From Bugula neritina (lineage: Eukaryota; Bryozoa; Gymnolaemata; Cheilostomatida; Bugulidae): 64,000 bases of DNA. Below, in pieces: positions 18,701 through 30,424 of this stretch. The stretch lies in contig OZ037768.1 of assembly GCA_964035545.1 (NCBI GenBank), positions 23,338,819-23,402,818 on the forward strand, given 5' to 3'. A program made the position numbers and the translations under genes. Positions within the stretch are counted from its first letter, which is position 1, and each line of letters opens with the position of its first letter. The notes beneath the pieces were generated by a model, which was not told the origin of the DNA, did not search any database, and saw nothing but the letters and a program-made list of their open reading frames with translations.

Positions 18701-21700
18701 GCATTCAACTAGCAACAAATTTACTTTTTGTAGTCTCATGATGACATGTTTGATGACCACCAAAAGATGGCCATTTCTGACTACAAAATACAGTCCAAGA
18801 GACTGAAAAGAAAAACTTGTCCTAAACATAAAGGGCATCCTTACACAACAGGCTGTAAAACTTGTGTTCAGATATTCTGTCTCATGTGTGTGCCTGAGAA
18901 CACCTCTTGTGTTGGCGGTAAGTATCTCTCACTGTTATAGCCTATACTAATATCTGATAATCACTAAGAGTGAGTAGATGGTTTCATCCCAAATAGACGC
19001 TTTCCAGTTATATAGAAGCTATATATATAAGGCTAAATTTCCAACTTGGACATTTCCCAGTTAGACGCTATGTTTTATTTTGGTGCCATATAATTACATA
19101 CTAATATACCTATCTATATTATAGCTATATAACTGTTGTATTGATTGCTAAATAGCTAAAGTGCAAATGACTATAATATATAGCTAACATGAATTATCTG
19201 GAATAATATTCTAATTTTCATAGATTTTCGTGGGACAAAAAACAGTAATATAATAATAAGAACACTATCATTAATTAATGAATATGTTCATTAACAAAAT
19301 ATCTTTTCAAACAAATAGCAGTAAATATGTAAAATTGTTATTTTAATGCAGATCAAACAAATATATTCATGTGCTCAATGGGCAATACATGCTTTATTTG
19401 AAGAGACATATTATATTTAAACCATATTCAAATAAATTGCACATAAAACATATATTGTACCAAAATAAATAAATAATGTCTATATATAACCGGAAAGTGT
19501 CCAAGTGGGAAGCATCTAAGTAAGAAATTTAACCTAGCGTCTAACTGGGAAGCACCTATTTGGGATGACACTGAGTAGATATAGTTGATATACTATGTTA
19601 TGTAGCTTGCTGATATAGTTTTACACTGACCATTATTCCCAATATAACTGTATAATTATACAGGTTCAGCTCATGAGGTATTGAGTCTAGATGAACTGAT
19701 TAAACACCTCACAGATATAAATAGTCTGATTGCTGCAGAAGAAAAGATGTCTGCCTTCTTTAAACAAATATCAAAAACTGTATCAGACTTTGATTCTGAA
19801 ACCAGCTGTTTGTTGGAAGTACTTCACACTAAACGTGATCAGCAGGTGACTGTTTATATGTGTGTAGCTTTAGTTTTTAGAGTAGAATAATCATATTTTT
19901 TGAGAAAAGTTTATTAAAAAATTTAACAGCTAAGTTATTGAATCATGAGCTTTCTTACAAGCAGTAACTAAAATATTTTTCAATTCTGTTGAATTGTTTG
20001 CTTTAGTATCTATAGTTACTTCACTCTGCTTTTTGCACATGCATGAGGTTTATTCTCAATTATTTGTCAGAATTTAAATTAAAGTTGTGCTATAATAAGT
20101 ACTTAGTAAAGATATTCTTAATTTTAAGCACTCACTGAAAGTCTCGTAATATATTGGTTGCTTAAGAAGCCAAATAGATTTGACTTGTTTTACACCTGTT
20201 AAGTTGAGCAGTAACCTTGTTGGCTTAACTAGCTGGAATTTTGTGTAAAATGATAATAGGTTAATGCGCAAATACTATAATAGTAACTAGAGAAACTATT
20301 TCTAACGTCAATTTTTATAAACTGTTACCTACTTGTAATTAAATTGTTTGATCACTTGCTATGATGTAAACTTCTTGTTTAGTTGGCTGCTATAAAACTC
20401 AAGTATGACCAGCTTGAGGAAGAATTCTTAGCTAGTAGAAAGAAAGTCAGTGAAGAACTCAACAGATACATGGAAAGAGAAGTTGGAACTGTTTGGACTG
20501 AATTGAGTAACAATAGAAGAAAGATAGAAGCTCAACTTAGACACGATAATCAGGTGTGTTATAGTACAGTCTGTGTGTTTGTGTCAAATTATAAGTATAT
20601 GTTTGAATAGCTGCATGGTAGTTAATAAAATCTTTTATTAGATAATGCCAATGTTAAGATGTTAGGTAAAATTGGCACCGGTAAAAATGACACAGGAATA
20701 AAAAGGGCACAAATAGAAAAGTAAGAAAAATTAATGGCACACTGATGTTAAATTTTTTTAAACCCCTAACTCCAACCTCAAATTTAAACCCTCATTCCTA
20801 AACCTAAACTCCACCCCTACAACCACTCAATCCCACCCTAAACCCCAGTTTTAAAAATGTGTCATTTTTACATACTTTGCAATTTGTGCCATTATTACCT
20901 GTGCCATTTTTACTGGACACCCACTTTTTCCTTAACCCAGGGAACTGAGCAATGTCTATAGGCTTTCATTGTGAGATATTAACTAACAGAAAACGATAAA
21001 GTAAGCATTACGTTTTCACAAGTTTTAACCAATTGACACAGTGGCTTCTACAACGGTGACTGATTACTCTAGAGTCTAGTGCTTGTCCTGTTGTGTTGTC
21101 ACAGAAGTACTGAGTTATATGTTAGTCTAAGTTATATAGTTAAACTTCTAAATTCTGACAGGTTGACTTAGTTGAAAGATGGGAAGATATTAAAGGTAGA
21201 GTACAAACACTGAGCTCTGTTCAGTCAGCTGAAATGAAACTCTGTGATGTCATGTCTCTAGAGGTCAAAAGTAAGTTACCATAGTTATAGCTGAGAGAAT
21301 TGTGATCACAGACAGTTCTTTTGTGTTATAGCTTCTAGCTTTGTTCTATATATAGTATTTGCATTTTTTAGTTATAGGAAATATATATTTCTATGATTAA
21401 TTTCTATTTGCAGAAGAAAAGGAAAACATAAAAGTGGAAATATTGTCATCAACAGACATACATCTGAGCTCACTTCATGGAGTCATGAACTATCCTAGTA
21501 TTCCTAAATCTCTCAAACTTCTCAAGACTATTGGGTTTTATAATGGCTGCTTTTCTGTCTGTAGTTATGGTGGTAGCACTTACGTTGGGCTTCGGTACAG
21601 CATAGTTAGAATAAATGAGGACTTTACTCTTACTGGGTTAGTTACCATTAGTAGATGTGTGAGATCAGTAGCAGTTTATAAAGATAAACTCTACGTTTTA

Positions 21701-22936
21701 ACTGATTCCTACGTACAAAGCAGAAAAACACGCATCCTACAATATCAAGTGATAGTATACACTCTTGATGGTCAGCAGGTGACCAGCTGGACTCGCAGAG
21801 ATGAAAGTGAGTCACAAAACAAACTCATGATCATTGATGATCAGATTCTTATTCCTGATAGAAGTAACACAAGGATCACAGTCTACTCTCTTGTTGGGGA
21901 GGAAGTAAAGCATATTCCTTGCTCTCTGCTAAGTCAAAACTCCACAGGTGCTATGTGTGCAGCAGACAGCCACTGTGTAGTAGTTTCTGATTCCTCTCAA
22001 ATATTTAAACTAGACCTGACAACAGAGAAAGTCATCTGGACATGCAAGGAGGTGACTGAACCACAAGGTGTGACCTGCTATAGAAGTAAATACATTCTTG
22101 TGACCAAAGGAGACAGTACAACTACTATTTGTATACTGGATGTGAAGACAGGTTAGTAAACAGAAGTCATAGCAGTTTTTACTGAGCACTGCTATTATTT
22201 TACAGTCTGTCACTTGTACTCTGTGTTTTGACTGCCCAGCTTCATAACGTATTTTTATATTTCTGGTGTTTTTAGCCTTTCCTTCACTTGAAGCTTAACA
22301 TAAATGCTTTGAATTATTATGGTTTCATAACACATATGCCTTTTTATAAGAGCTGTCAGTAGATGTCTCAACAGAATTTATTCTAACGCCTAATTGCTTT
22401 CAGTATCTTGAGTTATTTGAGAACTTTAAAAGAAGTTACAAGGCTTATAACTTATAATATGTTGTGTATAATTAAACTAACTATACTGGTTTTAAATGAA
22501 ACTTCAAAGATTTATACACAGCATCATAGCAACATGGAGCTAAAATGAAAGTGTCTGCAAGGATGTAAAGCTAATGTTTGCAGTGCTCACATATCCTCAA
22601 TTTCAAGCCAACAGGCCAACTATCATACAGCTCCATGTTGTACCTATAAAAAAAATGTTTTGTGACTAAGCTCTAACACTTGGATTTACTCAATTACTGT
22701 ATTATATCACCAGACTATTTAAATTGTTTATGTTTATTGAGAATTATTACATTAGCTTTGTTGTTACAGCATCTTCCATGTGTCTGTCTGCAACATATCT
22801 GATTACATCAATTTCTGTTGTAGGCAAACTCTTGTCTGAGATATCCAGTATATATTTTCCTAGAATGTTGTTTAGAGACATAAAAAAACTGCCTATGCAC
22901 AACATACTTTGCATCTGTTTAGTATCTCGTAATTAG
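12714..22936 (+). CDS. TRIM-like gene B, last exon split by a giant insertion
   Basis: Coding exons: 12714-12874, 18460-18616, 18734-18917, 19664-19845, 20383-20553, 21162-21270, 21414-22151, and 22824-22845, continued at 43351-43491. Removing one 8-bp duplication gives 1857 nt (619 codons). As the DNA now stands, exon 8 runs into the insert and stops at 22936, giving about 604 residues that end in foreign sequence after GKLLSEIS. The lost part (VSGRTLIV ... VLFYQLN) is the last propeller strand. Domain order and exon phases equal gene A: RING 12-53, B-boxes near 76 and 135, coiled coil to about 320, then propeller. Intron 1 contains a complete LTR retrotransposon in the same direction, and introns 3 and 5 contain MITEs. 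All exons upstream of the break are open. Confidence 0.88.
12983..13335 (+). repeat. 5' LTR
   Basis: 353 bp, starting TGTAGTGAGTC and ending GAATTACTACA. It contains AATAAA-like sequence (GATAATAAATATAA near 13225) that could serve as the polyadenylation signal. No strong TATA box stands out. Confidence 0.95.
13337..13354 (+). promoter_or_regulatory. Primer binding site matching tRNA-Leu
   Basis: TGGTGGCAGCGGTGGGAT starts one base after the 5' LTR. It is complementary to a tRNA 3' end of the form ATCCCACCGCTGCCACCA, which is typical of animal tRNA-Leu (AAG-type) including the added CCA. The match is from memory of the tRNA family and was not computed. Confidence 0.8.
13371..14321 (+). CDS. 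gag: gag polyprotein of the LTR retrotransposon
   Basis: The frame from ATG 13371 (MAEDGTELP) encodes 316 residues. The N-terminal two thirds contain a retrotransposon-gag capsid-like region (FTGEEAVEQFIQEFQDVMEI, then RLKL-type helices and a region with LRRDPHTSLQEHA). Near the C-terminus is one zinc knuckle, CWGCGRPGHFQRNC, with perfect CCHC spacing (C-x2-C-x4-H-x4-C). It should assemble the virus-like particle and bind element RNA. The frame is fully open, in contrast to the damaged pol, so this element may still supply or use Gag. An upstream TTG at 13356 is in frame but ATG is the better start. Confidence 0.9.
   Translation: MAEDGTELPIPLNEGERDNVDIPVEPVVLEEEVRIPREHGEDRYRLKAPTFTGEEAVEQFIQEFQDVMEIAQWPPRVALLKLRMALTDKAKPYGAGPDIDGIFASLRARFGISPIDARARLQRLRRDPHTSLQEHAATVYPLAQIAFCDLPPVHRERYTYDAFVQSINDLGLHHQFQARGVTTVEDALAVAEAYLMATHMHRNRVASRQVTTEHTTAHTEPNAEPSAVANVNQMSLASKVAQMTDMLDKLVATLAPPSQVDTAREPCGPQVQSPGMGHNFCWGCGRPGHFQRNCPQLQQGLNYHGPQMFPPLAGRL
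14270..14276 (+). promoter_or_regulatory. Candidate -1 frameshift heptamer GTTAAAC
   Basis: In the gag frame the codons are G-TTA-AAC, a known slippery pattern. It lies about 45 bases before the gag stop, after the zinc knuckle, and the protease frame is exactly -1 relative to gag and already open there. The DNA just downstream is GC-rich and could fold. The assignment rests on motif and frame only. Confidence 0.5.
14277..14940 (+). pseudogene. Retropepsin-like protease region, frameshifted and with a stop
   Basis: In the -1 frame a Pro/Arg-rich linker leads to FLLDSGCTTNLLSRQFF at about 14668-14720, with the aspartic protease active-site triad DSG. Around 14800 the homology moves by one base (FYGIIELTGYVRNQ is in the next frame), and a TGA at 14914 interrupts that frame just after ILGMPFLQ. 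The second retroelement in the window (minus strand, about 53 kb) encodes the same sequence order, supporting the reading. The damage should block autonomous processing. Confidence 0.75.
14941..16614 (+). pseudogene. Internally deleted pol: linker and integrase zinc-binding domain only
   Basis: An open frame of 554 residues starts with the linker DKFGRPL and, further on, reads PAAIRRELIQDTHEKTHGG, LQLRWYWPNM and CKVCQTNKH. The last three form the H2C2 zinc-binding N-terminus of a Ty3/gypsy integrase. Nothing resembling RT (LPRI, YLDD), RNase H or the integrase D,D,E core is present, although the related copy at 48-53 kb has all of them. The rest is Pro-rich, ending FSYVDAVKS. At least two deletions, one on each side of the zinc-binding region, joined in frame. 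It could encode a Gag-independent nucleic-acid-binding protein, or be dispensable. Confidence 0.85.
16638..17683 (+). CDS. 3' ORF of the LTR element with paired zinc fingers
   Basis: A frame from GTG 17033 encodes 216 residues. It holds a C2H2-type finger (CQVCFEECP, then LRLHVDAH: C-x2-C-x12-H-x3-H) directly followed by a second Cys/His unit (CPCGFHDVYP, then TVHKLSC: C-x-C-x12-H-x3-C). After these come a Pro/Thr-rich linker and an Arg-rich helical tail. A short exon ATG 16638-16662 with donor GTGAGT and an acceptor ending 16916 would splice in frame to the same reading frame, but one TAG (17030-17032) lies immediately before the GTG. Either translation starts after it, or the stop is a mutation or read through. 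A homologous finger pair is encoded at the 3' end of the second retroelement (48335-48530, minus), so this is a conserved accessory gene of the family, function unknown. Confidence 0.7.
17975..17985 (+). promoter_or_regulatory. Polypurine tract before the 3' LTR
   Basis: A G-run (GGGGGGGGCGG, one C) abuts the TG of the 3' LTR, the expected place for plus-strand priming. Confidence 0.75.
17986..18338 (+). repeat. 3' LTR
   Basis: 353 bp, identical to the 5' LTR except for one transition (position 18149 region, GGAGGC here). It is followed by the GTAT duplication and then by gene B intron sequence matching gene D. Confidence 0.95.
18980..19571. mobile_element. MITE with 9-bp target duplication in gene B intron 3
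   Basis: A 592-bp non-coding element with imperfect terminal inverted repeats of roughly 85 bases. The left end reads GGTTTCATCCCAAATAG and the right end, reversed, GTGTCATCCCAAATAG; CAGTTAGACGCTA and AACTTGGACA follow on both sides. The 9-mer TGAGTAGAT flanks it (18971-18979 and 19572-19580). The matching intron of gene C (46090-46125) has the empty site. Nine-bp duplications with long inverted repeats suggest a Mutator-like (MULE) derivative. Confidence 0.88.
20664..20930. mobile_element. Small MITE with repeated TAAAAATGGCACAGG motifs in gene B intron 5
   Basis: Both ends carry inverted copies of a GTAAAAATG(G/A)CACAGG motif, two per side, around a C-rich centre made of ACCCCTA- and AACCCTCA-like steps. 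A shorter fragment with the same motif occurs upstream of genes B (about 12258-12295) and C (about 44710-44730), so this repeat is dispersed in the genome. Exact ends and target duplication could not be fixed. Confidence 0.6.
22152..22823 (+). other. Intron 7 of gene B
   Basis: Bounded by donor GTTAGT after the propeller exon and the acceptor CTGTTGTAG. The last 60 bases (TACATCA, TTTCTGTTGTAG) are conserved in genes A and C. No other feature was seen. Confidence 0.7.
22921..22930 (+). promoter_or_regulatory. Left subterminal motif of the giant insertion
   Basis: AGTATCTCGT, 75 bases from the left end, is inverted relative to the ACGAGATACT copy at the right end. Subterminal motifs of this kind are typical transposase binding sites in hAT elements; the role here is inferred. 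Confidence 0.45.
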
Positions 22937-22945
22937 ACATAAAAA

Positions 22946-25900
22946 AATCAAAGCCAATTATAAGGCAAAAGACCATAATACTGTACTATCATTGGATAGT
23001 TCTTCATCAAATAACAGGTAGTTGCCAGTGGTGGATATGAACCCCTCCTAGATGTTTCTCGTACTTCTTCCTCAAAAAACATTTTCATTAAGCCAAAAAG
23101 AAATAACAATACACCTTTTTAGTTGACACTTTATAATTTCTGACTGATATTTCACCTTATTTCCAATTATAATTAACTTTTAACCGGCACTTTTCTTTGT
23201 AGTAATTCCTACCCTTTAGACTGTGTACTTTGAAATGAGTCTGTTTTACTCGTTACATAAAGTATAGTTGCACTGGCTACAGGTTGACACAAAAGCAAGC
23301 CTATCTTGATAAAATCATGCGCAAATGTAGAAACTACCGAGGAGTTTGTTCCTCATAATTAGAAATTGACAAATTATTTTTAATCCGTTTAAAAGCATCT
23401 GGTTAGGGAAGCATATGCCGTGTTCAATTTCTTATTCTAGCATTAACAATAACAGAATGCAATAATTATAAGTTTATGAAAGTAATTTGTTTTCTTTCTA
23501 AATACAAATATAATATTTTAGTATAATATATTGTAAATTTATAAGGCTTGCATTAGGAATAACGCAGCTAAAACATCATTTTCCTTAAAGCCTTAAAAAT
23601 ATATAAGTATAACATAATACACTATGCCAATAAACTTATTAAAGTACCAAGCAAGCTTAGCTAGTTTAAGAAAAATTACACTAGGTAAATTACCATTATT
23701 TATAGAATGCTTGCTGATATTAGCTTTTGATGTAATTAAAGTAAATTATTATTTATCTTTCTAGCTAAGGATTTCTTGCCGTAAGTTTTGCTTTTATGCA
23801 TGGAGAAATGTCGTAACAAACGAGTTAAATTTTTATAGCACATAAAAATGTAATCTATAAGTCGAAGATATTTAAACTTAGCCATTAACTCATTTTAATT
23901 AGAAATGTAGCCTAAATCTAATACAATACAAAATATATACCAGTATATATAATATATTTTTACCATGCTGTTAATTACAGTATTTGTAAGACAAATTTTA
24001 TGCTCATTAATTAAATGCAACAAATATTTATAAAATACTAATAATGTTGAATAAATAAATTCAATAATTCCTTTTCTATTTAAATGGCTGCATAATTTCT
24101 TGCAAGGTTGTATAAAGGAGTTGTGGCCCACAACTTATTATGTGTTCAATTGCCACATATGTCTTAGGAAGAAGAAAACTCCCCAAAAATTCTTAGTTTG
24201 AAAATTCTAGTATAATTAAAATCACTTAATATATGTCTTTGAAATGCATTTTGCCACTCTACAAAGTTGCAGGAACAAATATTGCATGAAGTAATAAATG
24301 ATTTATGAAGTAATTAACAAACCAATGTAAAAACTGTTGTTGTATATAGAACACAACATATTGATTGTCTTCAATTTCCACATCAAATCTATATATTCAA
24401 TTATATCTAACCAATGCTAATAAACTAAACATGCATGCATACAAATATTTGCATCATATGCACGTAATATTAGCTAATTAGCAACTATAGCATTTTTTTC
24501 ATTATCTTTATTGCTTGCATATGTCTAAGTATTATTAAAATAAGGTTTTTATTTGCAACTTTGCACCACAAATTACATAAAATCTAAAAACTTGAGTTGT
24601 GACATACGGCTACCTATACACAAATAGACCTTCATAAAACTCTCAATGATTTTATTCAACTCATGTATGCAAAAGTTTTGCTTTAAAACAATTCTTCTAA
24701 ACCATCCTAGAGCAGGGAATTATTACAAAAACAGCTTCTCATATATAATCTTTCCCCAGATTAATTTTTTTCCCTGTATTTAAACTAACTTAGCAAGTGA
24801 AGATTGTGATATCACTCAGGTAATCACATATATATTATTCATAGCTGTAATACTTTAGCAATGAATAGATCATGTTTAATTTCCACTCTACCTAGCAGTT
24901 TTTCAGAATTATAGAGCTATGTATATCGTGAAATTGAAATAGCCTAATAGTTTTACATGTGTTTATAGCTAGACAAATTAACTTAAAAAGCTTGCAATAA
25001 TTAGATGATATTTGCATTCTTTTGAAGGTTATGGTGAAGCTACTGCAAAACTGGCCATTAGTTTAGCATAATATGCAATGCCACGCAAAAGCATGCCAAA
25101 CAAGCAATGTTTATTTACCTTACCAGTGCAATTTTATCACCTTAAACACAAAAGCAAGTATAAAATACACATCCATATTAGATTAACTGTCAAGTTAAAA
25201 AAAGACAACATATATTCATGAGCTGGTTCTGTTTGCACAAGTACAATTTAGACCAGCTTATTATTTAGATTGCCACAAAAATATGACGTAAAATATGTCT
25301 TTAATCATTATTTTGATATTCACTGGTTGAAGATATTTTTTATATCCTAATATGTAAATATTGTACATAAATCTTAAAAATTAACTAGGTGAATAAGGAA
25401 AACTGCTAATTTTATGAAACTGTTATGTTAATAAAGACAATGGCCATCAACAAATCCCACCAGACCACAAACTAATTGTAAATACTAAAGCAATTATATA
25501 GTGCTATGTGTTGATCTAGCCTAGTCAATACACCACAAATATGTATTATGACATACCACATTTTAAGTACTGGGTTACCACTTATTCTAATGGGTATTTG
25601 TTTAAACTGTTATATACAGCTTTTTGCACTACCAATATACAAGCCAGTTGTTATTCTGTCACTTTTTATCTACATCTCTTTTTAATGCCAGTTACTTGTT
25701 AGCTTCAGTACAAACAGCTAAACATTCTACTCTACAGCCAATCTTACTGTTAACTCTTGTTTAACAATATTACAAGAATCTAAAAATTTGAGTGTGTTTT
25801 AAGTATAATATTCTATCATTATAACTTTTAAATGAAACAATAATATGATAAATGCATTATAACTTTCTGAAAAGTTTGTTTGCAAAGTATATGTTTTTGG

Positions 25901-28900
25901 AAAATAGTTTTACAACATTTGCTAGGAGCATTATATTTATTCCTATCTAAAATAATTTTGTTTGAACTGCTATGTTTGTAATCATGTAATCAGAAGTAAA
26001 GCATCAGTAAAATGAGTATAAGTAGAAGCTTGACAGCTACATTAGGCATTGCTACATAGTACATAAATATATGGCCGTATTAAATACTTAGCTGCATTCA
26101 CAGATAAATGCATGGCTTGGAACTACAATACCATGAATACATTATTTATTTAGCTAGGTAACTATACAATTATGCCAAAGTGAAAAGCCTTTGGTTATTA
26201 ATGCCTGAAATGTCTAACAATCTACTTGAGAGACCACCTTGTTGTTACAGAGTGAATGAGTTATTTGTTTGGCATTTGGATGATGGCACAAAGAAAGGCT
26301 ATTTGGTTTGTTACTTGAGACTAGTAGCAAACCGCTACAGTCATAGCATCTTAGGAGATTTTGCATCACTTGCTAGAATTGTACATTATTTTAATGTAGC
26401 TATTGAAATTAATATCTCACTGAAAACACAGTATTGCAAAATCTTAAGCTGTACATAATTATATTATGCATCTAAAAGTACTTCTGCTATTCGACTATCT
26501 CAGGTTTATTTTAAACTAGCACTGCCAAAGTGCCTTGACTCTATTACAGTGTTTACTAGCTAATTTTGTTCTTCTCAATAGTGAAATAGATCTATTGCAA
26601 GAAATTAATGACTAGATATAACAATAATGATTTTTAGGCAAGACTTTCGCATCTATATTGCTCATCTGCTAGCTTGAAATACCCCTCTCCTTGGACTAAT
26701 CTCAGGCTTTTCATTGTTGTTTAAACAGTTTTTAAACTCCTATTTCAATAAATCATTACCAACACTGCCCGCATGTATTAATATTCATTAGTGCCATCAA
26801 TGCACTGTGGAGACAGCACCTGATGTTCTGTATATTACATTATAGTACAGAGATACTAAATCCAAAACATCTAAAATAATTGATGCTTCTACCAGATTTT
26901 TAGCACACCTATAATATGTATTCCTGTAGTAAATATTAATAAGATGTTTTAACTGATAGTTTTTATGCCATTATAATAGTTTGATACTATAACTACAACT
27001 TGAAACTCTTTAACCAGCACATTGGTTAGTAATATTGCTTCTTGATATTTAATTGCTGGTTCACAAACTATCAATAATAGGGATGCATATCAAAACTTGA
27101 CTGCATTCATAATATGATTTTAATGCTAGGTAATGACTAAGCATGTCTGGCTGATATGAGGTGACTATTTTGTACACTGTTTAACAACATCAGCTTTTTG
27201 GGTTCATTTAAAGCATCTGCAAATCTGTATTATACATAATTACTGTTAGGGCCAATTAATTAAATTGTTAACCCTGAAATGCTTTTTACACTGTATACTA
27301 AGTAGTAAAAGATATGTATATATATATAAACTGATTGTAATTTATACATAACATTGTACATTTAAAAAAAATCACAAAATACATAATTTATTAGCTAAAT
27401 TTCAAGGCGTTTTGTAGGTAGTGGGTTAATGTCAATAAAGTAGAATCCGGGAAGTTGAGTAGCTTTATTCAAGAGGAAGGCTCTCCAACAGTTCTACCAA
27501 AGCCTAAATAACATGTATAAAATAAAGGTTATATGCACAATTTTTTTTCCAAAACAGCCTGCAACTGTTTTGCTATTGCATATGCCCTATGCCATTCATC
27601 AAGTAGAACAATTTTAACCAGGATATCTAGAAAAGTTGACACAAGGGCTTTATAAACTATGTAACAGTAAAACTGTGAGTAGAAATTAATTGACACTAAT
27701 GAATAATGCTTTAGGTGCTGGCAACAACCATAAAAGAAAAGTTATATAACAAACAAATAGAAAAAGCACTAAACAAATCAACAGCATTATATACAATTGG
27801 GGCACATACATGAAAACAGCAGCTAGTGTCATTTTCTTAAGACAGCACTATTTTAGGTATAAATTTAAGAAGTATTAGAAAATTCAGAAATTTACTGCAA
27901 TTGGTTCATTTTATTTAAGTTAGTACATACTGAAGATCTCAAGTTTTTGCTAATGAACATGAGTTTTGGCCCAAAACTAAAAAAATATCAATAAATACAC
28001 CTAAATAATCAAGGCTCTTTTTAATTTTCTTTGATTTCCTATGCTTTTTTCTAATTACAGCAACTTCTGACTGGGGATCGCCACGGTTAGTTTGTAACAG
28101 TAGGCAATCCAAATGAAATGAATAAATAGGAAAAAAACATGAGAAATCATGCAAAATTAAGAAGAACCTTGATTATTTAGGTGTATTTCTTGATGTCTCA
28201 CTAATTTTAAGCAAAAAGCATTGTTCATTAGCAGCTAAAATGTAAAAATGGCTAAAAACTGCAGATTTCCAGTGTGTACTAAATTAAATAAAAGGACTCA
28301 ATCACCTTTGCAACATAATTCAATAATTGCATGGTCAAGCAGAATAAACTACAATTAACAGCAACAACAGTGTAATAGTTGCGTAGAAAAGTTGTACTGC
28401 AAAAAACTAAAAGAATGCAAAATCTATAAATGTGTGCTACCAAGTAAATGCTGAACAGACATCATGAAATAGTGTACGAAATACAAACTATTAAACTTAC
28501 CTGTTGATCTAATGCAGCCAAAACCTTAAGCTTAGAGTAGTGGAATGGTGCTGTTCGATGTTGATATGCTACAAGTAGCTAAGATGACTCAAATTCTTGC
28601 CTTTAGGAGTAAGAGGCCTCAGCTCAGTTTCAACAAAACTTCCAATAATCTCAACGGATGCGCTCAATTAGGAGCCACAACAAAGCACACCCATGTCATT
28701 TTAGTAAACTCTAAAAAATGAACGGAAATAAAACTGTTAGAGAGTAAACAGAGAAACATATAGTGATGGGGGAAAAACCTGTCAGCAAAGGTTATATACA
28801 CTCATAGCCATAACACGAAGAAAAAGATAATGAATAACAACCTATTCAAGATGACACAAGAAACCAAACAAATTTCTTTGACTAAAAAATATAATTAAAT

Positions 28901-30420
28901 ACTATATTACTTAGCAAAAAATATTTGTTTTGAACAACGTATTATTGGGAAGAATTGCCAGTGTCTTAAATTTTGAGATTAAAGTTTCTGCCTTATAGCG
29001 GAAATAGAGAGGCAATCAATAGTGTACAAAACATGTTTTCAGTCATTGGCTGTTGACTAAATTGACAAAGTTAAAGAAAGCTTCCATATCATTATTTATT
29101 TTGTTCTCAAGTGTGTGGTTACAGTTTCATGAGTCAGAAATATAATTATTTGAGATATGAAATCAAATGTAGTCAAAAGAGTGTCATACAATTTAAAATG
29201 TAGTAATAGAGCTTTGACAATAATTTCTTCTGCTAAGTAAAACAGGTACCATTATGTGCTACTTATCTTTTAGAGATGAACATCAAGGATGTTGAAAACA
29301 AAATAGTTGTAAATTACAGCAAATACCTTTCTACTTACCTAACCAGAGAAAATAAGTTTTCAACCTTGCATGCACTCAGCTGGTTTTCAATGTTTGGATC
29401 AGTGACATCTTTATAACTGATAGCAGCATTATGTGATAGCTTTAGGAATTGTTACCTTAAATCTAAATTATATAGAACAAGAAGTGCAAAAATATGGCAT
29501 TAGTACTCATTGCACAATACAAACTTGCTAGAGTAGCTAATCTAGCATCACATTAATTTAAGAAAGACAAAATTTTATTACTGTTCACAAATGATGAATA
29601 TTAAAATTTGAATAATTAGACAAATTAACAATGATATTGATGTTACTTCAAACATTACTAATGGTAAACACCAAAATACTAATAGGAATAGTCATGTTAA
29701 CATCAATTAGAAAAGTAAAGATAATTTGAAAATGAGACAGTTTATAGGTCTAACTCTTATAGTTGACAAGCAATTACAGGGCAGTCATATTGATGTAGGC
29801 TACCCTCAAAATGTAGCACTTTAAAAATATTAAAAAGACAGCACATATAAGAACATAATCTTAAAAATAGGCATATGTGACACCTATATTTTGATTAACA
29901 AAGAAATCTTCTTTACTTTATTAATCTAGCTCATATAATGGTATTCTGTCTTAGTATGTCATTTTAATACTTGAAATCTAATCAGCTACAGAAAAGTACT
30001 TCAATTCAAAGGCCTTCATAATTATTCTTTAGTTTGCTATTTAAATAGACAGTAAGGTTGATGAATAAAATAAAAGTTAGTAAAGTAAAAACTAAATAAA
30101 TTGAGAATAATATCTCCACTCTAAGGTTATAATCCTTATAAATTAACATTTTAATACTCCTGTTATCCTTAGGTATAGTTGTTAGCAATTTAACTATGAG
30201 CTCGAAGCCAAATGTCAGTATCAGCATCCCCATTACATTGACTAAGACTGACTTTATAACCCTCAAGCTGTGGCACTCAATTTCTATAAGTAGTAACTAA
30301 TAACAAATATAAAATTATTTATTTGCTACTGATAGTGATAATAATAATAATTAAAAATAATAATATGATCCATTAAAATAGAACTAATAAAGCCAACGAC
30401 GTTAATGGTATGTCTAACTA
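22946..30420. other. Left interior of the giant insertion, no recognisable gene
   Basis: AT-rich DNA with no frame above about 90 codons and no recognisable motif. Frames such as 26180-26458 begin at a non-ATG codon and show no family signature. A minus-strand frame at 30006-30266 is hydrophobic with two possible membrane segments, but its composition matches random AT-rich sequence. The role of this non-coding cargo is unknown. Confidence 0.5.
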
Positions 30421-30424
30421 AACA

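Noticed and set aside
22724-22936. Alternative genuine C-terminus for gene B
   Set aside because: Residues after GKLLSEIS match no paralog, and the expected end is found at 43351-43491 beside the 8-bp duplication, so this tail is read-through into the insertion.
26180-26458. 92-codon frame as transposase
   Set aside because: No hAT motifs (zinc finger BED, C-terminal dimerisation block) could be seen and the start codon is not ATG.
30006-30266. Small membrane-protein-like frame
   Set aside because: Hydrophobic residues are expected from AT-rich codons; the start is not ATG and there is no homology that I recognise.
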